Shown here: positions 1 through 5,752 of the stretch, piece after piece
Position numbering within the stretch: position 1 is the stretch's first letter
Layout: every line of letters starts with the position of its first letter
NCBI GenBank assembly: GCA_035458865.1
Contig: DATHYZ010000274.1
Coordinates: 1 to 6,246 of the forward strand
From: DATHYZ01 sp035458865
Lineage (GTDB): Bacteria; Chloroflexota; Limnocylindria; Limnocylindrales; CSP1-4
DNA length: 6,246 nt
Reading direction: 5' to 3'
Made by a program: the position numbers and the translations under genes
Notes under the pieces: model-generated
What the model was told of the DNA's origin: nothing
Seen by the model: the letters and a program-made list of their open reading frames with translations, nothing else
Databases searched by the model: none

Positions 1-640
1 CGAGGCCGATCGCGTCGATGACCGCCATCGCCTGGTCCGTGTCGGTCCCATAGGCGACCGAGACGTCGAGGTTGATGCCTGCGTAGATGCGGGTCAGGTT
101 CGAGGCGACCCGGATCTCGCCGTTGGGGACGATGTGGACGGTCCCGCTCAGGTCCCGAAGCTCGGTCCGGCGGAGGCCGAGCTCCTCGACGGTGCCGGAG
201 ACCCCGCCGATGCGGACGATGTCGCCCTCGGCGAACTGGTTCTCGAGGACGATGAGCGTGCCGTTGAGATAGTCACGGATGATGTCCTGCCCGGCGAAGG
301 CGATCGCCGCCCCGATCAGTCCGAGGGCGGCGATGATCGAGAGCAGGTCGAGGATCGCCAGCACCACGAGGACCAGGACGATCACGACCGCCCCCCGAAG
401 CAACGAGTAGAGCAGGCCCTCGAGGGTCTTTGCCCGCTTCGCCGCCTCGGCAGCCGCGAGTGCCGGGGGCAGGCCCAGCTTCATCGCGTTGCTGGTCAGC
501 GACCGCTCGAGCGCCCGATGGATGAATCCCCGACCCAGCCGGAGCACGATGAAGCCGACGGCGATGGTGAGGAGCAGGACCACCGCGTTCGCGGCGAGCC
601 AACCCAGGAGCTCGTCGGCCTGGAGGGTGACGTCAGGCAT
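1..640 (-). CDS. MscS-family small-conductance mechanosensitive channel (C-terminus cut by window edge)
   Basis: Inner-membrane channel predicted to open under membrane tension and release solutes during hypo-osmotic shock. I translated 213 codons from the ATG at 640; the frame stays open to base 1, so the C-terminal part is missing. A first membrane helix lies at about residues 15-35, a second at about 82-100, and a Gly/Ala-rich pore helix at about 101-128 (AALGLIGAAIAFAGQ, then DIIRDYLNG). The MscS beta domain follows, with the signatures NQFAEGDIV (134-142) and HIVPNGEIR (169-177). The order and motifs fit the short three-helix MscS form, usually about 280-300 residues. The start is supported by GGGAG seven nt upstream. 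It lies 33 nt behind the IclR gene on the same strand, so co-transcription is likely. Family assignment is firm; ion selectivity and any physiological link to the upstream genes are unknown. Confidence 0.92.
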   Translation of the reverse strand, partial: MPDVTLQADELLGWLAANAVVLLLTIAVGFIVLRLGRGFIHRALERSLTSNAMKLGLPPALAAAEAAKRAKTLEGLLYSLLRGAVVIVLVLVVLAILDLLSIIAALGLIGAAIAFAGQDIIRDYLNGTLIVLENQFAEGDIVRIGGVSGTVEELGLRRTELRDLSGTVHIVPNGEIRVASNLTRIYAGINLDVSVAYGTDTDQAMAVIDAIGL

Positions 641-652
641 GGGAGGACTCCC
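641..652 (-). promoter_or_regulatory. Palindromic ribosome binding site of the MscS gene
   Basis: Directly upstream of the MscS start codon the minus strand reads GGGAGTCCTCCC, two 5-base arms (GGGAG and CTCCC) with a 2-base centre. The GGGAG arm is also the only Shine-Dalgarno-like sequence, 7 nt from the ATG. A 2-nt loop is too tight for a full hairpin, so at most the inner pairs would open. It may be just a G-rich RBS beside a chance complement. Confidence 0.35.
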
Positions 653-673
653 GGCGACCCGGCCGCACGGGGA

Positions 674-1444
674 TCAGGCGACCACCCCGCCGAGCCGCCG
701 GCTGATGGCCGTGGCGGCCTCGCGGACGTGGGCGGCCAGCTCGGGGATGCGTCGCGGGGTCAGCCGGAACGCCGGTCCCCAGACGTCGACCGCGGCGATG
801 ACCTGCCCCCTTGCGTCGCGGACGGGCGCCGCCACGGCGTTGAGCCCCGCCTCGTACTCGCCGATCGCCGTGGCGTAGCCGCGGCGGCGGACCCGGGCGA
901 GCTCCTCGAGGAGCGGCTCGAGCTCGATGATGGTCCGGTCGGTGTAGCGGGGCAGCCCGTGCCGGACGATCCGGACGACCTCGCGCTCGGCGAGCGTCGC
1001 CATCAGGACCTTGCCGGAGGCGATGCAGTGCAGGGGCGCCGACCGCCCCGTCCAGTCCCCGACGGCGACCAGGTTCGGGCCGTCGACATGGGCGACCGCC
1101 AGGCAGTCGTCGCCATCGAGGATCGACAGGCCGGTCGTCTCGTGGGTCAGCCGGGCGAGCCGCTCCAGCTCCGGCATCGCCAGGCCCCGGAGGTCGAGCG
1201 TCCGCTCCGCCCGCTCGGCGAGGCGGATGACGACCAGGCCGAGCCGGTACTTGCCGGTCTCGTCGTCCTGCTCCACGAGGCCCCGTCGCTCGAGGGTGGC
1301 CAGGAGCCGGGAGGCCGTCGACTTGTGCAGTCCGAGTCGGCGGGCGAGCTCGGTCACGCCGGATGGGCCCGGGCTGTCGCCGAGAGCAAGGAGGAGGGCG
1401 GCGGCCCGGTCGACCGACCGGACCGCGTTCCCGTCGACGCTCAT
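674..1444 (-). CDS. IclR-family transcriptional regulator
   Basis: DNA-binding regulator of 256 residues, the usual IclR length. The N-terminal winged helix-turn-helix spans about residues 8-70: a first helix RSVDRAAALLLAL, then TELARRLGLHKSTASRLLATLERRGLV (31-57) carrying the turn and recognition helix, and a wing ending in GKYRLG. The C-terminal effector domain (about 85-250) shows the family hallmarks PLHCIASGKVLMA (137-149) and EYEAGLNAVAAPVRD (196-210). IclR proteins bind small acids or related metabolites and commonly control adjacent catabolic genes and themselves. The ATG at 1444 is 10 nt after the aminotransferase stop, so the two genes are almost certainly co-transcribed and perhaps translationally coupled; the ribosome binding site is weak (a GGCGGG within the end of the upstream gene). 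Its likely target is the promoter in the 2859-3058 gap, possibly sensing the aminotransferase's substrate or product. The effector cannot be named from sequence. Confidence 0.94.
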   Translation of the reverse strand: MSVDGNAVRSVDRAAALLLALGDSPGPSGVTELARRLGLHKSTASRLLATLERRGLVEQDDETGKYRLGLVVIRLAERAERTLDLRGLAMPELERLARLTHETTGLSILDGDDCLAVAHVDGPNLVAVGDWTGRSAPLHCIASGKVLMATLAEREVVRIVRHGLPRYTDRTIIELEPLLEELARVRRRGYATAIGEYEAGLNAVAAPVRDARGQVIAAVDVWGPAFRLTPRRIPELAAHVREAATAISRRLGGVVA

Positions 1445-1454
1445 CGAGCGCTGA

Positions 1455-2858
1455 TCACCCGCCGCTCTCGGAGGTCACGGCGCCGTAGGCCGCCTCGTCC
1501 CCGTGCGGGAGCACCTGGCCCTTCGCCCGGAGCTCGAGGGCGGCCTGGAGCGACCCCTCGAAGGCGGTCACGACCCGATCGACGATGTCCCCGCCGGCAT
1601 GGGCCTCGCAGACGAACCACGGCTCCCGCGAGTCGGGCTCGGGCATCGCCCCCCGGGCGTGCATGCCGACCGCGATCGCGTCGTACAGCTCGTGATCGGT
1701 CTCGGCCCAGTCGCGGTACTCCGAGGCGACCTTGTCGGTGAACATGATCCCGAACATCGACGGGTGGCCGGTGAAGTTGTACGGGAGGCCGGTCGGGTTG
1801 AGGACCTCCCTGAGACCATCCTGGATCCGCAGGCCCGTCGCGTGGATCGTGTCGAGCGCGTCGGTGTCCCGGAGGATCTCGAGGGTCTTGACGGCCGCGG
1901 CTGCGGCGACGCGGTTGCCCGCGTACGTGCCGCCATGGCTGACCTTGTCGGGCAGGACGCTCATGATCTCCCGTCGTCCGCCGAACGCAGCCGCCGGATA
2001 GCCGTTGCCCATCGCCTTCGCGTAGGTCCCCAGGTCGGGGGTGATCCCGAAGTACTCAGCGGCACCACCCTTGGCGAACCGGAAGCCGGTCTTGACCTCG
2101 TCGAAGATCAGGAGGATGCCGAACTCCTGGGTCAGCTCCCGCATCGCCTTGTGGAAGCCGGGCTTCGGGAGGATGCCCTGGGCGTTGCCCAGGACGGGCT
2201 CGACGATGATCGCCGCGATGTCTCCGCCCTCGCGCTCGAAGAGACTGCGCAGGAAGTCGATGTTGTTGTAGCGGGCCGGGATGATCGTCCTGGCGACGGA
2301 TTCCGGGATGCCCCGTCCCCAGGCCAGGCCGACCGGGTTCTCGGCGTCCCCGAGGGTCGACATGTCGTTCGGGGCCACGCTGATCAGGGCGTAGTCATGG
2401 ACGCCGTGGTACTGGCCCTCGAACTTCACGATCTTGTCGCGGCCCGTGTAGGCCCGGGCGACCCGCATCGCGTGCATGGTCGCTTCCGTGCCCGAGACGG
2501 TCATCCGGGCCTGCTCGACCCAGCCGTTGAGCTCGCAGACGAGCTCCATCGCCCGGACCTCGTCCTCCGAGGTGAGGCTGAAGCTCACGCCCTTGCGCAT
2601 CCGCTCGTTGACGTGATCGTCAACCCGCTCGTCGTTGTGCCCGAGGATGACCGGGCCGTAGCCCATCCGGAGATCGACGTACTCGTTCTGGTCGAGGTCC
2701 CAGACCATGCCGCCCTGGCCGCGGTCGACGTAGATGGTGTCGTCACCCCACGCCCGGAAGTTGGAGTCGGTACCCCCCGGGAGCGTCCTGAGGGCGCGCT
2801 GGTACATCGCCGCCTGGCTGGCGCGCTTGAGCGTCGGGCTCGCGGGCTCGGTGGCCAT
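1455..2858 (-). CDS. Class III PLP-dependent aminotransferase, glutamate-1-semialdehyde aminomutase-like
   Basis: Cytosolic fold-type I aminotransferase of 467 residues. Visible family marks are SGTEA (122-126, PLP phosphate contact), YHG (150-152, cofactor stacking), EPV (220-222), DEV (253-255, Asp to pyridine nitrogen), the likely Schiff-base lysine K281 in YAKAMGNGYP, and HGGTYAGN (308-315). The closest named relative is HemL: GGTDSNFRAW (28-37) aligns with its GGVNSPVRAF and keeps the Ser and Arg, and E412 aligns with its C-terminal gate Glu. However, the HemL signature around the lysine (GGGMPVGA) is replaced by GNGYPAAA, and the protein is some 35-40 residues longer than typical HemL. 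I therefore call it a HemL-like paralog of unknown substrate. The start at 2858 is chosen because GAGGA lies 5 nt upstream; the frame is open to 2984 but that extension has no conserved character. It heads the minus-strand block with the IclR gene. Confidence 0.88.
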   Translation of the reverse strand: MATEPASPTLKRASQAAMYQRALRTLPGGTDSNFRAWGDDTIYVDRGQGGMVWDLDQNEYVDLRMGYGPVILGHNDERVDDHVNERMRKGVSFSLTSEDEVRAMELVCELNGWVEQARMTVSGTEATMHAMRVARAYTGRDKIVKFEGQYHGVHDYALISVAPNDMSTLGDAENPVGLAWGRGIPESVARTIIPARYNNIDFLRSLFEREGGDIAAIIVEPVLGNAQGILPKPGFHKAMRELTQEFGILLIFDEVKTGFRFAKGGAAEYFGITPDLGTYAKAMGNGYPAAAFGGRREIMSVLPDKVSHGGTYAGNRVAAAAAVKTLEILRDTDALDTIHATGLRIQDGLREVLNPTGLPYNFTGHPSMFGIMFTDKVASEYRDWAETDHELYDAIAVGMHARGAMPEPDSREPWFVCEAHAGGDIVDRVVTAFEGSLQAALELRAKGQVLPHGDEAAYGAVTSESGG

Positions 2859-2863
2859 ATCGT

Positions 2864-2868
2864 TCCTC
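2864..2868 (-). promoter_or_regulatory. Ribosome binding site fixing the aminotransferase start
   Basis: On the minus strand GAGGA lies 5 nt before the ATG at 2858. It selects this start over in-frame upstream ATG codons (for example the one that would give a 509-residue product), which would extend the protein with 42 residues rich in Arg, His and Pro that do not resemble the family. Confidence 0.7.
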
Positions 2869-2903
2869 GGCTGCGTGGTCCGCATGACGCGACCGCTCCG
2901 CGG

Positions 2904-2919
2904 CCCGTGAAACCCGTGA
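2904..2919. repeat. Tandem CCCGTGA pair, possible operator
   Basis: CCCGTGA occurs at 2904-2910 and again at 2913-2919, a 9-nt period separated by AA. It lies 46-61 bases upstream of the aminotransferase start, where an autoregulating IclR protein or another factor could bind. The spacing is close to one helical turn but short copies can arise by chance in GC-rich DNA. Confidence 0.35.
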
Positions 2920-2928
2920 CGGTGGGTT
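2911..2928. repeat. Short inverted repeat AACCC-N8-GGGTT, possible operator
   Basis: The arms are AACCC at 2911-2915 and GGGTT at 2924-2928, around an 8-base centre GTGACGGT. It overlaps the second CCCGTGA copy. The 18-bp span with a dyad is compatible with a dimeric regulator site, such as an IclR site, but there is no proof of binding. Confidence 0.35.
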
Positions 2929-2967
2929 GCACAGCGCGGAACGGCGGTCGGCGCCATGCTGCCACAC

Positions 2968-2982
2968 GACCCATGAGGGGTC
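2968..2982. repeat. Short inverted repeat GACCC-ATGAG-GGGTC
   Basis: Perfect 5-base arms at 2968-2972 and 2978-2982 flank a 5-base centre. It lies in the middle of the divergent gap and overlaps the TTGACC that could be a -35 box for the minus-strand operon, so a protein bound here could block that promoter. It could also be a chance dyad. Confidence 0.35.
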
Positions 2983-3058
2983 AACGACCTCGTGGCCCGC
3001 CCGGAGGTCCGCTCCCGGGGAGCGTGCGCCTCGCCGGAAGAGCCGCGACACTTGCGCC

Positions 3059-3376
3059 ATGCCGGCAGGTGCCTATCTCGTCGCGATCCTCTTCTCCCTC
3101 GCGGGGATGGTCGTCATCGACCGGACCCAGCGGCTGGGCATCCTTGGTCGCCGGCTGGTCGTGGCCGTGGTGGTCGTCGAGCTGGCGTTCCTGCTGGTCT
3201 TCGACGTGCTGGGGGCGAGCCGCGGCTGGTTCGCCTCCGAGCCCGGGTACGTGATCGCGATCCTGCCGCCCGGGATCCCGCCGGAGGAGCCGCTCCTCCT
3301 GGCCTTCCTGGCGTACTTCACCCTGGTCGTCCAGGGCCTGGCCCGGCGCTGGCTGGGCGAGGCCGACGATGCCTGA
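3059..3376 (+). CDS. crtYc: Lycopene cyclase domain subunit, CrtYc/CrtYe type
   Basis: Small integral membrane protein of 105 residues, one half of the heterodimeric lycopene cyclase found in actinobacteria and some other bacteria; the two halves together close the end rings of lycopene or of its C45/C50 derivatives. Three membrane helices are visible at about residues 3-20, 32-50 and 78-95. Family marks are DRTQRL near the end of helix 1 (D21-R22), the RR pair before helix 2 (31-32), FDVLG (48-52), and PPGIPPEEPLLLAF (70-83), matching the conserved Pro-Glu-Glu stretch that precedes helix 3 in CrtYc. The ATG at 3059 is chosen because it places the first helix right at the N-terminus; there is no Shine-Dalgarno sequence in range. 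Its last 8 nt overlap the next cyclase gene. Next to a CrtEb-like elongase the C50 version (CrtYe) is more likely than a plain beta-cyclase. Confidence 0.85.
   Translation: MPAGAYLVAILFSLAGMVVIDRTQRLGILGRRLVVAVVVVELAFLLVFDVLGASRGWFASEPGYVIAILPPGIPPEEPLLLAFLAYFTLVVQGLARRWLGEADDA
3359..3362 (+). promoter_or_regulatory. Ribosome binding site of the second cyclase subunit
   Basis: GAGG lies 6 nt before the ATG at 3369, inside the end of the preceding gene. It supports the 8-nt overlapping start, which would otherwise look doubtful. Confidence 0.6.
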
Positions 3377-3662
3377 GTACACGGTCGCAGCGGTCGCGTT
3401 CCTCGCCGCCGGCCTGCTCGCCGCCTGGCCCACCGGTCTTCTCCGGCGGCGGTCCACCTGGCTGACCCTGGCCGTCTTCGGCGGCTTCACGGTGATCTTC
3501 GACCTCATCCTGACGGGCCTGCCGATCGTCACCTACGGCGACGGCTTCACCAGCGGCATCGCCCTGGGGCCCATGCCGATCGAGGACCTCCTCTACGGCC
3601 CGGCCCTGGCCCTGGCGGCGATGGCCGGTTCCTCGGTCGCGACGAGGTGGCGACGACGATGA
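3369..3662 (+). CDS. crtYd: Lycopene cyclase domain subunit, CrtYd/CrtYf type
   Basis: Second half of the heterodimeric lycopene cyclase, 97 residues, membrane-embedded. Predicted helices lie at about residues 4-20, 31-50 and 72-90. The diagnostic motif is PMPIEDLLYG (68-77), the conserved PxE(D/E)xxY/F segment shared with the other subunit, and VIFDLILTG (42-50) matches its FDVLG, reflecting the known domain duplication in this family. The ATG at 3369 overlaps the upstream stop by 8 nt, and the gene's own stop overlaps the start of the fusion gene as ATGA, so all three are probably translated in a coupled, roughly stoichiometric way. Which ring (beta, epsilon or gamma) is formed cannot be read from the sequence. 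The C-terminus ends in a positive RWRRR, likely cytoplasmic. Confidence 0.87.
   Translation: MPEYTVAAVAFLAAGLLAAWPTGLLRRRSTWLTLAVFGGFTVIFDLILTGLPIVTYGDGFTSGIALGPMPIEDLLYGPALALAAMAGSSVATRWRRR
3644..3650 (+). promoter_or_regulatory. Ribosome binding site deciding the start of the fusion gene
   Basis: GAGGTGG lies 8 nt before the ATG at 3659. The alternative GTG start at 3647 falls inside this element, so the ATG, which overlaps the upstream TGA as ATGA, is the better start. Confidence 0.65.
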
Positions 3663-5752
3663 CCGCCCCGGCAGCTGGCGCCGACCCGACGACGACCGGG
3701 TCGCGGGACGGCGCCCCGTCCATCCTCCGGGACCTGCTCCTGGCGAGCCGGCCGCTGTCCTGGGTCAACACCGCCCTGCCCTTCCTGGCGGCCGCCTTCG
3801 AGGTCGAGCGGTCGATCACCCTGCTGGTCGTGCTCGGCACGGTCTACTTCCTGGTCCCGTACAACCTCCTGATGTACGGGGTCAACGACATCTTCGACTA
3901 CGCCTCGGACCTGGCGAACCCCCGCAAGCGATCGCTGGAGGGCGGCCTGGTCCCGCCGGACCGGCGGCGCGCGACCTGGGTCGCCATCGGCGTGACGAAC
4001 CTGCCGTTCCTCGCCGTGCTCGTGGTCCTGGCCCCGGTCGCGGGCTGGCTGGCCGTCCTGGTCGCCGCGCTCGCGGCGGTCGTCTACTCGGCCCCGCCGC
4101 TCCGGACGAAGGTCCGGCCGTTCCTCGACTCCATCACCTCCTCGTCGCACTTCGTCCTGCCGGCCGTGGCCGGCTTCCTCGTGACCGGGCTGCCGGTGGC
4201 GGACCTGCCGTGGGTCGTCCTCGGCGGGTTCTTCGCCTGGGGGATCGCCAGCCATGCCCTGGGCGCCATCCAGGACGTCGAGTACGACCGGGCGGCCGGG
4301 ATCGGGTCGATCGCGACCGCGCTCGGGGCCCGGCCGACGGCGGTCATCGCCCTGGTCGGCTACTCCCTCGCCGTCGTTGCCGCCGTCTCGCTCGGCGGCG
4401 CCGGCATCGTGGCCGGGGCCGCGCTGGCGACGTACCTGCTGCTCCCGCTCGCCGTGCTCCTGGATCCGCAGGAGGCCCAGGCGCGCCGTGCCTGGCGATC
4501 CTTCCTGGGCCTGAACCTGCTCGTCGGCTTCGTCGTCACCCAGCTCCTGCTGATCCACTGGGGCATCGTCCCGGGCCGACCGGAGTCGCTCGTGGTGGCC
4601 CTCGCGGTGGCCGGCAGCGGCGTGGCGGTCGTCTCGCTGGCCGCCAACGAGGTGGCCCTCCACCGCTCGCGCCGATCCGCCCTCGCGGGGATCCGCCCGG
4701 GAGCCCGGCTGCCCCGTCTCACGGTCGTCATCCCGTGCCGCGACGAGGCGGCCAACCTGCCGTCCGTGCTCCAGGCCCTGGCGGCCCAGGACCACCCCGA
4801 TCTCACCGTCCTGGTCGTCGACGACGGCTCCACCGACGATTCGGCGGAGCTGGCCCGGGCGGAGCTCGACCGCCTCGAGCTCGATCCGTCGCGGGCCGCC
4901 GTGATGGATGCCGGACCGAAGCCGCCCGGCTGGGCGGGCAAGAGCTGGGCCTGCGCCCGGGGCGCGGAGGCGGCGACGACCGATCACCTGCTCTTCCTCG
5001 ACGCGGACACGATCCCACAGCCGAGGGGCATCCGGATCCTCCACGAGATGGCCCTCGGGTCCGGCGCCGGCCTGGTCTCGGGCGTGTCCGCCTACGCCAT
5101 GCCGACCCTCGCGGAGCAGGCTCTCGTGCCGAGCTTCCCGATGACGATCTTCGGCTGGCTGCCACTGTGGGCCCATGTCGCCACCGGAGGGCACGCCCGA
5201 CGGCTCGCCTTCGCCTACGGTCCGCTGCTCCTCGCCGAGCGCTCGGCCTACGAGGCATCGGGTGGGCACGGCTCCGCACCGGGCAGCCAGCGGGAGGACC
5301 TCGACCTGGCCAAGACCTTCGCGGCGGCAGGCCACGAGGTGCGCATCGTGGCGGCTTCCGACCTGGCGGCGACACGGCACTACCCGGGCGGCGTCGGGGC
5401 CGTCCGGGCGTGGCGCCGGGTGGCCCTCTCCTACGTCGGCGACACCTTCACGGGCGTGCTGGCCACCCTCGCCGCCGGCGTCGTCTGCTGGATCCTGCCG
5501 CTCGTGGCCGTCCCGGTCGCGCTGGGCAGCGGGGACGACGGCCTGGTCTCGGCCGCCTGGGCGAGCCTCGCGGCCCTGGTCGGCTTCCGCGTCGCGCTCG
5601 CGCTGGCGGAGCACCAGCCCCTGGCGAGCATCCTCTGGCATCCCCTGACGGTCGGTGCGACCATGCTCGGGCAGCTGGCATCGCTCGCCGACGGCGTGCG
5701 AGGCGCGGCGCCGATCTGGCGCGGCCGGCCATACGAAGCAAGGACGTCATGA
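3659..5752 (+). CDS. UbiA prenyltransferase (lycopene elongase-like) fused to family 2 glycosyltransferase
   Basis: A single 697-residue frame holds two enzymes. Residues 20-305 are a UbiA-superfamily intramembrane prenyltransferase with about nine helices. The first Asp motif is NDIFDYASD (76-84: N76, D77, D80, D84), followed by NPRKRSLEGG; YSAPPLR (143-149) and D157 follow; the second Asp motif is QDVEYD (205-210). These resemble CrtEb/LyeJ lycopene elongases, which add C5 units from DMAPP to lycopene ends. A further helix (about 310-331) leads into a GT2 domain from about 352: IPCRDEA (358-364), VDDGS (387-391), PPGWAGKSWAC (422-432), DAD (448-450), RED (545-547, candidate base) and WRR (585-587). 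Two helices (about 600-622 and 628-650) close the protein. PPGWAGK and DADT are typical of carotenoid glucosyltransferases of the CruC/CrtX kind. Both active sites look intact. Prenyl acceptor and sugar donor are inferred from neighbours; a different UbiA substrate remains possible. Confidence 0.88.
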   Translation: MTAPAAGADPTTTGSRDGAPSILRDLLLASRPLSWVNTALPFLAAAFEVERSITLLVVLGTVYFLVPYNLLMYGVNDIFDYASDLANPRKRSLEGGLVPPDRRRATWVAIGVTNLPFLAVLVVLAPVAGWLAVLVAALAAVVYSAPPLRTKVRPFLDSITSSSHFVLPAVAGFLVTGLPVADLPWVVLGGFFAWGIASHALGAIQDVEYDRAAGIGSIATALGARPTAVIALVGYSLAVVAAVSLGGAGIVAGAALATYLLLPLAVLLDPQEAQARRAWRSFLGLNLLVGFVVTQLLLIHWGIVPGRPESLVVALAVAGSGVAVVSLAANEVALHRSRRSALAGIRPGARLPRLTVVIPCRDEAANLPSVLQALAAQDHPDLTVLVVDDGSTDDSAELARAELDRLELDPSRAAVMDAGPKPPGWAGKSWACARGAEAATTDHLLFLDADTIPQPRGIRILHEMALGSGAGLVSGVSAYAMPTLAEQALVPSFPMTIFGWLPLWAHVATGGHARRLAFAYGPLLLAERSAYEASGGHGSAPGSQREDLDLAKTFAAAGHEVRIVAASDLAATRHYPGGVGAVRAWRRVALSYVGDTFTGVLATLAAGVVCWILPLVAVPVALGSGDDGLVSAAWASLAALVGFRVALALAEHQPLASILWHPLTVGATMLGQLASLADGVRGAAPIWRGRPYEARTS
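5740..5744 (+). promoter_or_regulatory. Ribosome binding site of the phytoene desaturase gene
   Basis: AAGGA lies 4 nt before the ATG at 5749, inside the 3' end of the fusion gene. It supports the 4-nt ATGA overlap start; no other ATG, GTG or TTG lies between it and the FAD motif in this frame. Confidence 0.55.

Larger units (their letters stand above)
2859..3058. promoter_or_regulatory. Divergent intergenic region between the aminotransferase operon and the carotenoid operon
   Basis: This 200 bp gap must carry the promoters of both divergent blocks. No good sigma-70 pair is visible, and the stretch contains no TA dinucleotide, so a TATAAT-like -10 box is absent. Weak candidates are TTGACC on the minus strand (complement of 2979-2984) with CAGCAT 17 nt downstream for the aminotransferase block, and GACACT at 3047-3052 for the carotenoid block. 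Short direct and inverted repeats, listed separately, could be operators. No coding feature is convincing here. Confidence 0.5.

Noticed and set aside
134..1741. 535-residue open frame on the plus strand across the MscS and IclR genes
   Set aside because: It is antisense to two clear genes, is dominated by Arg, Gly, Asp and Pro, has no domain character, and is explained by third-position GC bias in the real genes.
2968..2982. GACCC/GGGTC hairpin as a transcription terminator
   Set aside because: A 5-bp stem without a following T-run, located between two divergently transcribed operons where no transcript should end.
2856..2984. 42-residue N-terminal extension of the aminotransferase from an ATG at 2984
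   Set aside because: The extension is unlike the family, has no ribosome binding site noted, and covers the likely promoter; the ATG at 2858 has GAGGA at 5 nt.
1503..3254. 583-residue open frame on the plus strand across the aminotransferase and intergenic region
   Set aside because: It lies opposite the aminotransferase with low-complexity Asp/Val/Arg-rich translation, and runs into the cyclase gene in another frame; a compositional shadow.
3647..3658. GTG start at 3647 for the fusion gene
   Set aside because: It falls inside the GAGGTGG element that properly serves the ATG at 3659, and would add only four residues.
4500..4720. Possible sequencing error creating an artificial UbiA-GT2 fusion
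   Set aside because: The linker reads as a sensible membrane helix followed by a basic stretch in the same frame, codon bias stays uniform, and there is no ribosome binding site with a start codon that would mark a separate GT gene.
3593..5641. 682-residue open frame on the minus strand opposite the UbiA-GT2 fusion
   Set aside because: The translation is a run of Arg, Gly, Asp, Gln and His with no helices or motifs, while the opposite strand encodes two complete enzyme domains.
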